Notes under the pieces: generated by a model
Told to the model about the DNA's origin: nothing
Databases searched by the model: none
Seen by the model: the letters and a program-made list of their open reading frames with translations, nothing else
Program-made: the position numbers and the translations under genes
Shown: positions 1 through 5,412 of the stretch, piece after piece
How positions within the stretch are numbered: position 1 is the first letter of the stretch
Layout: every line of letters starts with the position of its first letter
NCBI GenBank assembly: GCA_945952355.1
Contig: CAMFIW010000081.1
Span: 1-8,672, forward strand
Origin: an uncultured Phenylobacterium sp.
Lineage (GTDB): Bacteria > Pseudomonadota > Alphaproteobacteria > Caulobacterales > Caulobacteraceae
Length of the DNA: 8,672 nt
Direction of reading: 5' to 3'

Positions 1-409
1 CGAGGGTGCACAGCACGTGGTCGGGGTTCAGGATCTCGATGTCGGCGCCGGCCTCGATCTGGCCGGCGGTGACCGCGCCCGGACCGGTGGCCCGCAGCGT
101 CATCCGCTTCGGGCCTTCGGCGTGCATCCGAAGGGCCATCTGCTTGATGTTCAGGACGATGTCGACGACGTCCTCGCGGACGCCTTCCAGCGACGAGAAC
201 TCATGCACCACGCCGTCGATCTGCACGGCGGTCACGGCCGCACCTTGCAGAGAGGACAGCAGCACGCGGCGCAGGCTGTTGCCCAGGGTCACGCCAAAGC
301 CGCGCTCGAGGGGTTCGGCCACCAGACGCGCCTTGCGGCTGGCGTCGGCGCCGAGCTCGATCATCGGCTTCTCGGGACGGATAAGCTCGTTCCAGTTTCT
401 TTCGATCAC
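1..409 (-). CDS. rpoA: DNA-directed RNA polymerase subunit alpha, N-terminal part (runs off the window)
   Basis: This encodes the alpha subunit, whose N-terminal domain dimerises and nucleates assembly of beta and beta' into core RNA polymerase. The first 136 codons are present; the gene continues beyond base 1, so the rest of the N-terminal domain, the linker and the C-terminal DNA-binding domain are missing. The protein opens [15 protein letters not shown]. It carries the conserved assembly motif [13 protein letters not shown] at residues 41-53 (tandem Arg 47-48) and [11 protein letters not shown] near residues 126-136. The start is a GTG at 409-407. No in-frame ATG lies just upstream, a GAGGG Shine-Dalgarno sits 10 nt before it, and the resulting N terminus matches alphaproteobacterial alpha subunits as remembered. 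It is the last gene of the visible cluster, 79 nt after rpsK, and is probably transcribed from the rpsM promoter. Identity is certain; the start is very likely. Confidence 0.97.
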   Translation of the reverse strand, partial: MIERNWNELIRPEKPMIELGADASRKARLVAEPLERGFGVTLGNSLRRVLLSSLQGAAVTAVQIDGVVHEFSSLEGVREDVVDIVLNIKQMALRMHAEGPKRMTLRATGPGAVTAGQIEAGADIEILNPDHVLCTL

Positions 410-419
410 GGATAGGTGT

Positions 420-424
420 CCCTC
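420..424 (-). promoter_or_regulatory. Shine-Dalgarno GAGGG deciding the GTG start of rpoA
   Basis: On the minus strand GAGGG is followed by 10 nt and then GTG. This supports the GTG at 409-407 as the rpoA start. The codons upstream in the same frame contain no ATG nearby. Confidence 0.6.
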
Positions 425-435
425 GAACGCAGGAT

Positions 436-463
436 CGCCGGACGCGACTGACGCGGTCCGGCG
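436..463 (-). repeat. Inverted repeat (mRNA hairpin) in the rpoA leader
   Basis: The arms CGCCGGAC (436-443) and GTCCGGCG (456-463) are perfect 8-bp complements. The 12-nt interior can add three more pairs (GCG 444-446 with CGC 452-454, leaving one bulged G), which gives a loop of about 5 nt. It lies between the rpsK stop and the rpoA ribosome-binding site, 11 nt before the latter. No T-run follows on the minus strand, so it is unlikely to be an intrinsic terminator. A role in mRNA stability or in control of rpoA translation is inference only. Confidence 0.6.
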
Positions 464-478
464 TGGGGAGTGTCGGTA

Positions 479-492
479 CTAGAGTACTCTAG
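479..492. repeat. Perfect 14-bp palindrome covering the rpsK stop codon
   Basis: CTAGAGTACTCTAG reads identically on both strands and contains the rpsK TAG stop (491-489). It is unusually AT-rich for this GC-rich region. A hairpin would have almost no loop, so protein binding to DNA or chance are the alternatives. Function unknown. Confidence 0.55.
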
Positions 493-878
493 ACGCGCCG
501 GCGCTTGGGCGGCCGGCAGCCGTTATGCGGAATGGGGGTCACGTCGCGGATGGTGGTGATGGTCATGCCCACGGACTGAAGCGCGCGCAGGGCCGACTCA
601 CGTCCCGAACCCGGGCCGGAGACGTTCACTTCCAGGGTCTTCACGCCGTGTTCCGCGGCCTTCCGGCCGGCGTCCTCGGCCGCCATCTGGGCGGCGTACG
701 GGGTCGACTTGCGCGAGCCCTTGAAGCCCATCATGCCGGCGCTCGACCAGGAGATCGTGTTCCCCTGAGCGTCGGTGATGGTGATCATGGTGTTGTTGAA
801 CGAGGCGTTCACATGCGCCACGCCCGAGGTGATGTTCTTGCGTTCGCGGCGTTTGACGCGAGCCGGTTCCTTGGCCAT
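489..878 (-). CDS. rpsK: 30S ribosomal protein S11
   Basis: S11 is a platform protein of the 30S subunit that contacts 16S rRNA near the mRNA exit region. The 129-residue product has the usual family length. It shows the family motif [16 protein letters not shown] at residues 21-36 and a highly conserved basic C terminus, [19 protein letters not shown] at 111-129, which ends exactly as S11 proteins do. The ATG start is 13 nt after the rpsM TAA; a weak purine-rich stretch (AAGAGAG) precedes it, so translation may be coupled to rpsM. The order rpsM-rpsK-rpoA is the distal alpha operon. The stop codon TAG lies within a 14-bp palindrome. Confidence 0.99.
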   Translation of the reverse strand: MAKEPARVKRRERKNITSGVAHVNASFNNTMITITDAQGNTISWSSAGMMGFKGSRKSTPYAAQMAAEDAGRKAAEHGVKTLEVNVSGPGSGRESALRALQSVGMTITTIRDVTPIPHNGCRPPKRRRV

Positions 879-891
879 CGGCTAAGCTCTC

Positions 892-1260
892 TTACTTCTT
901 CTTGCCGGCGATCGGCTTGGCCGGGCCCTTGCGGGTGCGGGCGTTGGTGTGCGTGCGCTGACCGCGGACCGGCAGGCCCTTGCGGTGACGCAGGCCGCGA
1001 TAGCAGGCTAGGTCCATCAGACGCTTGATGTTCACGGCCGTCTCGCGACGCAGGTCGCCCTCGACGGTGTAGTCGCGGTCGATGGTCTCGCGGATCTGCA
1101 GGACTTCAGCGTCGGTGAGCTGATTGACGCGGCGCGCGTCCTCGATGCCCACCTTCTTCACGATCTCGGCGGCCTTGGCCTGGCCGATGCCATGAATGTA
1201 CTGAAGCGCGATCACGACGCGCTTGTTCGTAGGAATGTTTACGCCGGCGATACGGGCCAC
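892..1260 (-). CDS. rpsM: 30S ribosomal protein S13
   Basis: S13 sits in the head of the 30S subunit, where it contacts 16S rRNA, S19, the inter-subunit bridge and P-site tRNA. The chosen start is GTG at 1260-1258, giving a 122-residue protein opening (M)[13 protein letters not shown], the standard S13 N terminus. An AGGAGAA Shine-Dalgarno lies 8 nt upstream. A longer in-frame start at 1314 would add 18 residues ([10 protein letters not shown]...) not expected in S13, so it is rejected. The motif [15 protein letters not shown] (residues 95-109) is the family signature, followed by the usual Lys-rich tail. rpsM is the first gene downstream of a strong internal promoter and is separated from adk by 181 nt. 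No rpmJ lies in front of it, unlike in E. coli. Confidence 0.98.
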   Translation of the reverse strand: MARIAGVNIPTNKRVVIALQYIHGIGQAKAAEIVKKVGIEDARRVNQLTDAEVLQIRETIDRDYTVEGDLRRETAVNIKRLMDLACYRGLRHRKGLPVRGQRTHTNARTRKGPAKPIAGKKK

Positions 1261-1268
1261 GTTGGGTA

Positions 1269-1275
1269 TTCTCCT
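1269..1275 (-). promoter_or_regulatory. Shine-Dalgarno AGGAGAA deciding the GTG start of rpsM
   Basis: On the minus strand AGGAGAA ends 8 nt before the GTG at 1260. This spacing, together with the canonical ARIAGVNIP sequence that follows, fixes the start of S13. Confidence 0.8.
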
Positions 1276-1355
1276 GGTCACGCAGAGAAGCGCGAACGGC
1301 GCCCGGGCCCCCAAATTGACCTGGACGTCTTTCGCGCGTTTCGCGGAAGCGGCCC

Positions 1356-1383
1356 GTTATAGGGATAGTTGCGTTTCCGTCAA
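1356..1383 (-). promoter_or_regulatory. Housekeeping sigma promoter for rpsM-rpsK-rpoA
   Basis: On the minus strand a -35 box TTGACG (1383-1378) is followed by 16 nt and a -10 box TATAAC (1361-1356). Read against the Caulobacter sigma-73 consensus as I recall it (TTGACGS, N10-14, GCTANAWC), the site is TTGACGG, N13, CCTATAAC, with one mismatch. The predicted transcription start is near 1349, leaving an untranslated leader of about 88 nt before the rpsM GTG. The site lies in the 181-nt adk-rpsM spacer, which has no gene in it. It would uncouple the alpha-operon genes from the upstream cluster. The prediction is from sequence alone. Confidence 0.75.
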
Positions 1384-1393
1384 TGGCGCATTG
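1381..1393. repeat. Short palindrome CAATG-GCG-CATTG overlapping the -35 box of the rpsM promoter
   Basis: The arms CAATG (1381-1385) and CATTG (1389-1393) are inverted around GCG. The dyad overlaps the upstream half of the -35 hexamer. Its position would suit an operator, but the arms are only 5 bp and chance is possible. Confidence 0.3.
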
Positions 1394-1441
1394 GCGCGAA
1401 ATTGACGATTCCACAGCATCCCGGGCCGCGCCCGCGGAAGG

Positions 1442-2014
1442 CTAGCGTCGCGGAGCGGCGATAGCCTGGTCGATGGCTTGCGCCACCTGGTCGATCGAGC
1501 CCATTCCGTCCACTTCGACCAGCTTCTTGTGGTCCTGATAGTAGGGCAGCAGGGGTGCGGTCTGGTCGTTATAGGCTCCGAGTCTCACCTTGAAGCTCTC
1601 GGGGTTGTCGTCGGGGCGGCCTGATTCGGCGAATCGCCCAGCGACTCGCTCCAGCAGCGCGGCGTCGTCCACCTTCAGGCGGACCACCAGATCGATGCGC
1701 GAGCCGCGCTTGTCCAGCATCCGGTCCAGCGCCTCGGCCTGGGCGAGCGTGCGGGGGAAACCGTCGAAGATCGCGCCGCCGGCCGCTTCGGCCTCGGGCA
1801 GGCGCTCCTCGATCAGGGCGATGACGATCTCGTCGGTCACCAGCTCGCCGCGCTGCATCACGCCCTCGACCTTCTTGCCGAGCTCGGAGCCCGAGGCGAT
1901 GGCGGCGCGCAGCATGTCGCCGGTGGACAGCTGGACCATCTTGCGTTCGTCGACCAGGCGCTTGGCCTGGGTGCCCTTGCCAGCGGCGGGCGGTCCGAAA
2001 AGGATCAGGTTCAT
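1442..2014 (-). CDS. adk: Adenylate kinase (short-LID form)
   Basis: This cytosolic enzyme interconverts ATP + AMP and 2 ADP. The 190-residue product has the P-loop [10 protein letters not shown] at residues 7-16, the AMP-binding region STGDMLR at 30-36, and the family signature FDGFPRT at 83-89. The LID region (about 126-145, [17 protein letters not shown]) is short and contains no cysteines, so this is the short form without the zinc-binding LID of longer adenylate kinases. The start is ATG at 2014, giving [14 protein letters not shown]; an upstream in-frame ATG at 2044 would add 10 residues ([10 protein letters not shown]) and overlie the GGAGGGG Shine-Dalgarno, so it is rejected. It follows secY by 97 nt, the usual alphaproteobacterial arrangement. 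Confidence 0.98.
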   Translation of the reverse strand: MNLILFGPPAAGKGTQAKRLVDERKMVQLSTGDMLRAAIASGSELGKKVEGVMQRGELVTDEIVIALIEERLPEAEAAGGAIFDGFPRTLAQAEALDRMLDKRGSRIDLVVRLKVDDAALLERVAGRFAESGRPDDNPESFKVRLGAYNDQTAPLLPYYQDHKKLVEVDGMGSIDQVAQAIDQAIAAPRR

Positions 2015-2035
2015 GGCTTTAAGTATCCCCTCCCC

Positions 2036-2058
2036 GCCGGCCATCCCCTTTGGCCGGC
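2036..2058 (-). repeat. Inverted repeat just upstream of the adk ribosome-binding site
   Basis: The arms GCCGGCCA (2036-2043) and TGGCCGGC (2051-2058) form a perfect 8-bp stem with a 7-nt loop. On the minus strand the stem ends 2 nt before the purine-rich GGAGGGG (2033-2027). An mRNA hairpin here could affect adk translation. That role is inferred. Confidence 0.55.
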
Positions 2059-2093
2059 CTCAAATCCCATAAGGCCGCTACGGTCTGTAAGGG

Positions 2094-2113
2094 AGGCGCC
2101 CCAACGGGCGCCT
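2094..2113 (-). repeat. Inverted repeat at the secY stop codon
   Basis: The arms AGGCGCCC (2094-2101) and GGGCGCCT (2106-2113) form a perfect 8-bp GC-rich stem with a 4-nt loop. The stem begins inside the secY TAG stop codon. The bases after it on the minus strand are CCCTTAC, not a T-run, so a strong intrinsic terminator is unlikely. A 3'-end stabilising or partial attenuating hairpin is possible. Confidence 0.55.
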
Positions 2114-3461
2114 AGCGTCCCCGCACCCCGCGCAGCTTCGATTTCTTGATCAGGCCTTCGTACTGGTGGGCCAGGAGGTGCGACTGGATCTGTGTCACCG
2201 TGTCCATGGTCACGCTCACCACGATCAGGATCGAGGTGCCGCCCAGATAGAACGGCGCGTGATAGGCGCTGATGAAGATCTCCGGCACCAGGCAGACGGC
2301 GGTGATGTAGGCCGCGCCGATCACCGTCAGGCGGGTCAGCACGAAGTCGAGATATTCCGCCGTGCGCTTGCCGGGGCGGATGCCCGGCATGAAGCCGCCG
2401 TACTTGCGGAGGTTCTCCGCCGTGTCCTCGGGGTTGAAGACGACCGAGGTGTAGAAGAAGCAGAAGAAGATGATCAGGGCCGCGTACAGCACCATGAACA
2501 GCGGCTGGCCGTGCTGCAGCTGGCCCACCGCCAGCGGCAGCCATTGCAGGTAGGACGGCAGGTTCGCGGTCGCCAGGAAGCTCATCGCCGTCGCCGGCAG
2601 CAGCAGTAGCGACGAGGCGAAGATCGGCGGGATCACGCCGGAGGTGTTGAGCTTCAGCGGCAGGAATGAGGTGTCGCCGCCGAACATGCGGTTGCCCTGC
2701 TGGCGCTTGGGATACTGGACCAGCAGGCGGCGCTGCGAGCGTTCCATGAAGACGATCGACAGGATCGCGAGCACGGCCACGACGATGATCAGGACGCCAC
2801 CGAAACTGGACATCTGGCCGGTGCGCATCACCGTCAGGAGCTGGAACACGCCGGTCGGCAGGTTCGCCACGATGCCGGCGAAGATCAGCAGTGACACGCC
2901 GTTGCCGACGCCGCGGCTGGTGATCTGCTCGCCCATCCACATCAGGAACATGGTGCCGCCGGTCAGGGTGACGACCGTCGAGACCAGGAAGAACAGGCCC
3001 GGATTGATCACTAGGCCGGGGCTGGCCTGCAGGCCGGACGCGATGGCGAACGACTGCAGCAGCGCCAGCACGACCGTCAGGTAGCGGGTGTACTGGTTCA
3101 GGGTCTTGCGGCCCGCCTCCCCGCCTTCCTTCCGAAGCTTCTCCCACGGCGGATAGACCGTGCCGAGCAGCTGGACGATGATCGAGGCCGAGATGTAGGG
3201 GCTGACGTTCAGCGAGAAGATCGCCATCCGCTGCACCGCGCCGCCCGAGAACATGTTGAACATGCCCAGGATGCCCTTCGACTGGCCCTCGAAGGCCTGC
3301 GCGAAGGCGACGGTGTCGATGCCGGGGATCGGGATATAGGTCCCCAGGCGATAGACGATCAGCGCGATCAGGGTGAACCAGATACGCTTGTGAAGCTCCG
3401 TCGCCTTCTGAAAGGCGCCGAAGTTCATGTTGGCGGCGAGCTGTTCTGCGGCCGAAGCCAT
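2112..3461 (-). CDS. secY: Protein translocase subunit SecY
   Basis: SecY is the channel-forming subunit of the SecYEG translocon in the inner membrane, used for export and membrane insertion of proteins. The 449-residue product has the normal length and about ten hydrophobic segments, the first near residues 28-45. The first signature region (66-99, GMFNMFSGGAVQRMAIFSLN onwards) contains the plug helix. The second signature is MGEQITSRGVGNGVS at 176-190. The cytoplasmic loop FMPGIRPGKRT at 357-367 contains the conserved Arg used in SecA and ribosome interaction. The C terminus is basic (KKSKLRGVRGR). The ATG start has a modest GGGGA Shine-Dalgarno 5 nt upstream. secY is separated from rplO by 170 nt carrying a long inverted repeat, and from adk by 97 nt. 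Its product is needed in step with ribosome number, which explains the conserved location. Confidence 0.99.
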   Translation of the reverse strand: MASAAEQLAANMNFGAFQKATELHKRIWFTLIALIVYRLGTYIPIPGIDTVAFAQAFEGQSKGILGMFNMFSGGAVQRMAIFSLNVSPYISASIIVQLLGTVYPPWEKLRKEGGEAGRKTLNQYTRYLTVVLALLQSFAIASGLQASPGLVINPGLFFLVSTVVTLTGGTMFLMWMGEQITSRGVGNGVSLLIFAGIVANLPTGVFQLLTVMRTGQMSSFGGVLIIVVAVLAILSIVFMERSQRRLLVQYPKRQQGNRMFGGDTSFLPLKLNTSGVIPPIFASSLLLLPATAMSFLATANLPSYLQWLPLAVGQLQHGQPLFMVLYAALIIFFCFFYTSVVFNPEDTAENLRKYGGFMPGIRPGKRTAEYLDFVLTRLTVIGAAYITAVCLVPEIFISAYHAPFYLGGTSILIVVSVTMDTVTQIQSHLLAHQYEGLIKKSKLRGVRGR

Positions 3462-3486
3462 GCAAGTCCCCGGATCTAAGACTGGT

Positions 3487-3504
3487 CGTACATAGGGCGT
3501 ACAT
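3487..3504. repeat. Direct repeat CGTACAT x2 in the secY leader
   Basis: CGTACAT occurs at 3487-3493 and again at 3498-3504, an 11-bp period close to one helical turn. It lies 26-43 bp upstream of the secY start. It might be a protein-binding site, or the chance outcome of a short duplication. No promoter boxes are convincing beside it. Confidence 0.35.
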
Positions 3505-3532
3505 CGCGCCGTGTCATCTGGCGCGCCCTAGG

Positions 3533-3621
3533 GACAATTCGGGGACAGGATACCAATTCCAGGCGCGAGCGCACGGGCGGCGTCCGGCGGGACGGAATTG
3601 TTATCCTGTCCCCGAATTGTC
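3533..3621. repeat. Long inverted repeat (28-bp arms, 33-nt loop), possibly a REP/MITE-like element
   Basis: The left arm (3533-3560) and right arm (3594-3621) are inverted complements at 27 of 28 positions. The outer 20 bp (starting GACAATTCGGGGACAGG) are perfect, then one mismatch, then seven more matches (CAATTCC). The 33-nt loop is very GC-rich. The element fills most of the 170-nt rplO-secY spacer, starts 10 nt past the rplO stop, and would form a strong hairpin in the transcript. No target-site duplication is obvious at its edges. The core GGGGACAGGATA resembles, from memory, termini of dispersed palindromic elements linked with REP-associated tyrosine transposases in other proteobacteria; that link is not shown by this sequence. 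It encodes no protein. Confidence 0.85.
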
Positions 3622-3624
3622 GGC

Positions 3625-3641
3625 GAAGGCCTTAGGCCTTC
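3625..3641 (-). repeat. Hairpin whose loop is the rplO stop codon
   Basis: GAAGGCC (3625-3631) and GGCCTTC (3635-3641) are perfect 7-bp complements. The three bases between them are the TAA stop codon of rplO on the minus strand. The stem lies 3 nt before the 28-bp inverted repeat, so the transcript would carry two tandem hairpins. A 3-nt loop is tight but feasible. Confidence 0.5.
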
Positions 3642-4144
3642 ACCTTCTTCTGCAGCTTGCCCTTGGGCTCGTCGCTTTCCACCGGCGCGGTGAGGGTGAC
3701 CGACCCACCCGCCTTCTCGACGGCGGCCTTGGCCGCGGCCGAGGCGCCGTAGACGGTGATGTCGATCTTCGACTTCAGCTCGCCCTTGGCCAGCAGACGG
3801 ACACCGTCCAGCTCGCGACGGATCACGCCGGCCGCCACCAGGGCGGCGCCGTCGATGGCCTTCTTGGAGTCGAGCTTGCCGGCGGCGATCGCCTGCTCCA
3901 GGCGCCACAGGTTCACTTCAGCGAACTTCAGCGCGAAGGGGTTGTTGAAGCCGCGCTTCGGCATGCGCATGTGCAGCGGCATCTGGCCGCCTTCGAAGCC
4001 CGCGATCGACACGCCGGTCCGAGACTTCTGGCCCTTCACGCCGCGGCCGCTGGTCTTGCCCTTGCCCGAACCCGGGCCGCGGCCGACGCGCATGCGGCCC
4101 TTGGTTGAGCCCTCGCGCGGGGCCAGTTCGTTCAGCTTGGTCAT
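3632..4144 (-). CDS. rplO: 50S ribosomal protein L15
   Basis: L15 is a large-subunit protein with a long, Gly/Arg-rich N-terminal extension that threads into 23S rRNA. The product is 170 residues. The N-terminal part has the typical [20 protein letters not shown] (21-40) and [17 protein letters not shown] (50-66). The C-terminal globular part contains [19 protein letters not shown] (129-147), a recognisable form of the L15 signature. The ATG at 4144 gives [12 protein letters not shown], the expected start, with AAGGAGAG 6 nt upstream; the in-frame ATG at 4180 would add 12 non-conserved residues and is rejected. The tail ([14 protein letters not shown]) extends past the conserved domain. It follows rpmD after a 103-nt spacer with inverted repeats. 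Confidence 0.98.
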   Translation of the reverse strand: MTKLNELAPREGSTKGRMRVGRGPGSGKGKTSGRGVKGQKSRTGVSIAGFEGGQMPLHMRMPKRGFNNPFALKFAEVNLWRLEQAIAAGKLDSKKAIDGAALVAAGVIRRELDGVRLLAKGELKSKIDITVYGASAAAKAAVEKAGGSVTLTAPVESDEPKGKLQKKVKA

Positions 4145-4171
4145 AGACGCCTCTCCTTGGAGATCTGTCGC

Positions 4172-4187
4172 CGGGGCCAAGGCCCCG
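4172..4187 (-). repeat. Inverted repeat upstream of the rplO ribosome-binding site
   Basis: CGGGGCC (4172-4178) and GGCCCCG (4181-4187) are perfect complements separated by AA. The innermost pairs would probably stay open to make a stable loop, leaving about 5-6 bp of GC-rich stem. It is the second structured site in the rpmD-rplO spacer. Confidence 0.4.
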
Positions 4188-4202
4188 ACTCGGCTTGATG
4201 TA

Positions 4203-4238
4203 GATGCAAAAGCATCACCCCCGCTCTCGCGGGGGTGA
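4203..4238 (-). repeat. Overlapping inverted repeats in the rpmD-rplO spacer (attenuator- or processing-like)
   Basis: TCACCCCCGC (4215-4224) and GCGGGGGTGA (4229-4238) form a perfect 10-bp stem with a 4-nt loop. Directly after it on the minus strand comes a smaller dyad, GATGC-TTTT-GCATC (4216-4203), sharing two bases with the first. The strong stem is thus followed within 3 nt by four Ts. This resembles a weak intrinsic terminator, but the T-run is short, and full termination here would cut off secY and distal genes. A partial attenuator, RNA-processing site or stability element is more likely. The sequence alone cannot decide. Confidence 0.6.
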
Positions 4239-4247
4239 GGTGTGGGC

Positions 4248-4427
4248 TTAGCCCTCGACGATTTCCACCATGTGGTGGACCTTGGCGATCATGCCGCGGA
4301 CCGAGGGGGTGTCTTCCAGGACGGAGACCCGGCCGATCTTGTTCAGGCCCAGCCCCGCCAGGGTGGCGCGCTGGTCCTTGGTGCGGCGGATCGGGCTCGC
4401 CGTCTGACGAACGGTGACCTTGGCCAT
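4248..4427 (-). CDS. rpmD: 50S ribosomal protein L30
   Basis: L30 is a small globular large-subunit protein that binds 23S rRNA. This short gene encodes 59 residues, the usual bacterial length. The sequence begins [20 protein letters not shown], then [20 protein letters not shown] (residues 23-42), the conserved core, then [17 protein letters not shown] at the C terminus. The ATG is 3 nt after the rpsE TAA, and a GGAGAA Shine-Dalgarno lies in the last rpsE codons with 6 nt spacing, so translation should be coupled to rpsE. The order rpsE-rpmD-rplO is that of the spc operon. After its stop comes the first structured spacer of the cluster. Confidence 0.97.
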   Translation of the reverse strand: MAKVTVRQTASPIRRTKDQRATLAGLGLNKIGRVSVLEDTPSVRGMIAKVHHMVEIVEG

Positions 4428-4430
4428 AAC

Positions 4431-5042
4431 TTATTCTCCGTCAGCCGCGGCCACGGCGCCGGCGTCGGCCTTGCGGCCCAGCACGTCGGCGACCTTCTTG
4501 CCGCGCTTGTTGGCGACCTGGCGGGGCGAAGACTGGGCCTTCAGCGCCTGGAAGGTCGCGCGCACCATGTTGTAGGGGTTGGACGAACCGACCGACTTGC
4601 CGACCACGTCCTGGACGCCCAGGGTTTCGAGCACGGCGCGCATCGGGCCGCCGGCGATGACGCCGGTGCCGGGAGGCGCAGCGCGGACCATGACCTTGCC
4701 GGCGCCCCAACGACCGTTGCCGTCGTGGTGCAGGGTGCGGCTCTCGCGGAGCGGCACGCGGATCATCGACTTCTTGGCTTCTTCCGTCGCCTTGCGGATC
4801 GCTTCCGGCACTTCACGGGCCTTGCCGTGACCGAAGCCGACGCGGCCCTTCTGGTCGCCCACCACCATCAGGGCGGCGAACGAGAAGCGACGACCACCCT
4901 TCACGGTGGCGGCGACGCGGTTGATGTGCACCAGCTTCTCGACGATGTCGGAATCGGCGCGTTCCTCGGCCTGCGGGGCGCCGCGATCGCGACCCCGACG
5001 CTGACCGCCACCTTCGCCGCGTTGTTCGTTTCCACGAGCCAT
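4431..5042 (-). CDS. rpsE: 30S ribosomal protein S5
   Basis: S5 sits at the mRNA entry site of the 30S subunit and affects decoding accuracy. The product is 203 residues. Residues 1-30 form a charged, Gly/Arg-rich, probably disordered extension. The double-stranded-RNA-binding-like domain starts near 35 ([19 protein letters not shown], 37-55), with [20 protein letters not shown] at 62-81. The C-terminal domain has [18 protein letters not shown] (122-139) and [12 protein letters not shown] (152-163), followed by an Ala-rich tail. The ATG start is supported by TAAGGG, which overlaps the rplR stop codon 10 nt upstream. It lies between rplR and rpmD as in other spc operons. Confidence 0.99.
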   Translation of the reverse strand: MARGNEQRGEGGGQRRGRDRGAPQAEERADSDIVEKLVHINRVAATVKGGRRFSFAALMVVGDQKGRVGFGHGKAREVPEAIRKATEEAKKSMIRVPLRESRTLHHDGNGRWGAGKVMVRAAPPGTGVIAGGPMRAVLETLGVQDVVGKSVGSSNPYNMVRATFQALKAQSSPRQVANKRGKKVADVLGRKADAGAVAAADGE

Positions 5043-5052
5043 CTGCGTACCC

Positions 5053-5409
5053 TTAGAAGTTCAAGCCGGCTTCGCGCGCGGCGTCGGCCAGGGCCTTGAC
5101 CCGGCCATGATAGATGTAGCCGCCGCGATCGAAGACGACGTCCTTGACGCCCTTTTCGATAGCGCGCTGGGCGACCAGCGCGCCCACGCGGGCGGCGGCG
5201 TCCTTGTCCGAGCCCTTTTCCTTCTTCTCGCCTTCCAGCGAAGAAGCCGAAGCAAGGGTCACGCCGCGCTCATCATCGATGATCTGGGCGTAGATGTTCT
5301 TGGACGAACGGAAGACCGACAGGCGCGGACGGCCATTGGCCAGCGACCGCAGGCGGATGCGCGTGCGCTCGGCGCGGCGCTTGGCGGAGTCTCGGGGAGA
5401 AAGAGCCAT
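5053..5409 (-). CDS. rplR: 50S ribosomal protein L18
   Basis: L18 binds 5S rRNA with L5 and helps attach it to the large subunit. The 118-residue product has a basic N-terminal segment ([12 protein letters not shown], 10-21), the strand region [20 protein letters not shown] (27-46), and a strongly conserved C terminus, [20 protein letters not shown] (90-109), ending AAREAGLNF. The ATG follows the rplF TAG after only 3 nt. The upstream sequence offers GAAG-type purines but no strong Shine-Dalgarno, so coupling to rplF translation is likely. The order rplF-rplR-rpsE is conserved. Confidence 0.98.
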   Translation of the reverse strand: MALSPRDSAKRRAERTRIRLRSLANGRPRLSVFRSSKNIYAQIIDDERGVTLASASSLEGEKKEKGSDKDAAARVGALVAQRAIEKGVKDVVFDRGGYIYHGRVKALADAAREAGLNF

Positions 5410-5412
5410 GGC

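Noticed and set aside
892..1314. Longer S13 starting at ATG 1314
   Set aside because: The extra 18 residues are not S13-like, overlie the leader and the Shine-Dalgarno, and the GTG at 1260 has a well-spaced ribosome-binding site and gives the canonical N terminus.
1261..1441. rpmJ (L36) or infA between adk and rpsM, as in some other bacteria
   Set aside because: No short frame in this spacer reads like L36 or IF-1. The spacer holds a promoter and leader only.
2011..3504. A 497-codon minus-strand open frame covering secY in another frame
   Set aside because: It is a frame-shifted shadow of secY: very rich in Arg, Gly, Ala and Pro, with no membrane or family pattern, while the overlapping frame encodes a complete, motif-bearing SecY. 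High GC suppresses stop codons in alternative frames.
4203..4238. Rho-independent terminator ending the spc operon
   Set aside because: Only four Ts follow and they are part of a second dyad. rplO, secY and adk lie downstream with no promoter I could recognise, so complete termination is unlikely.
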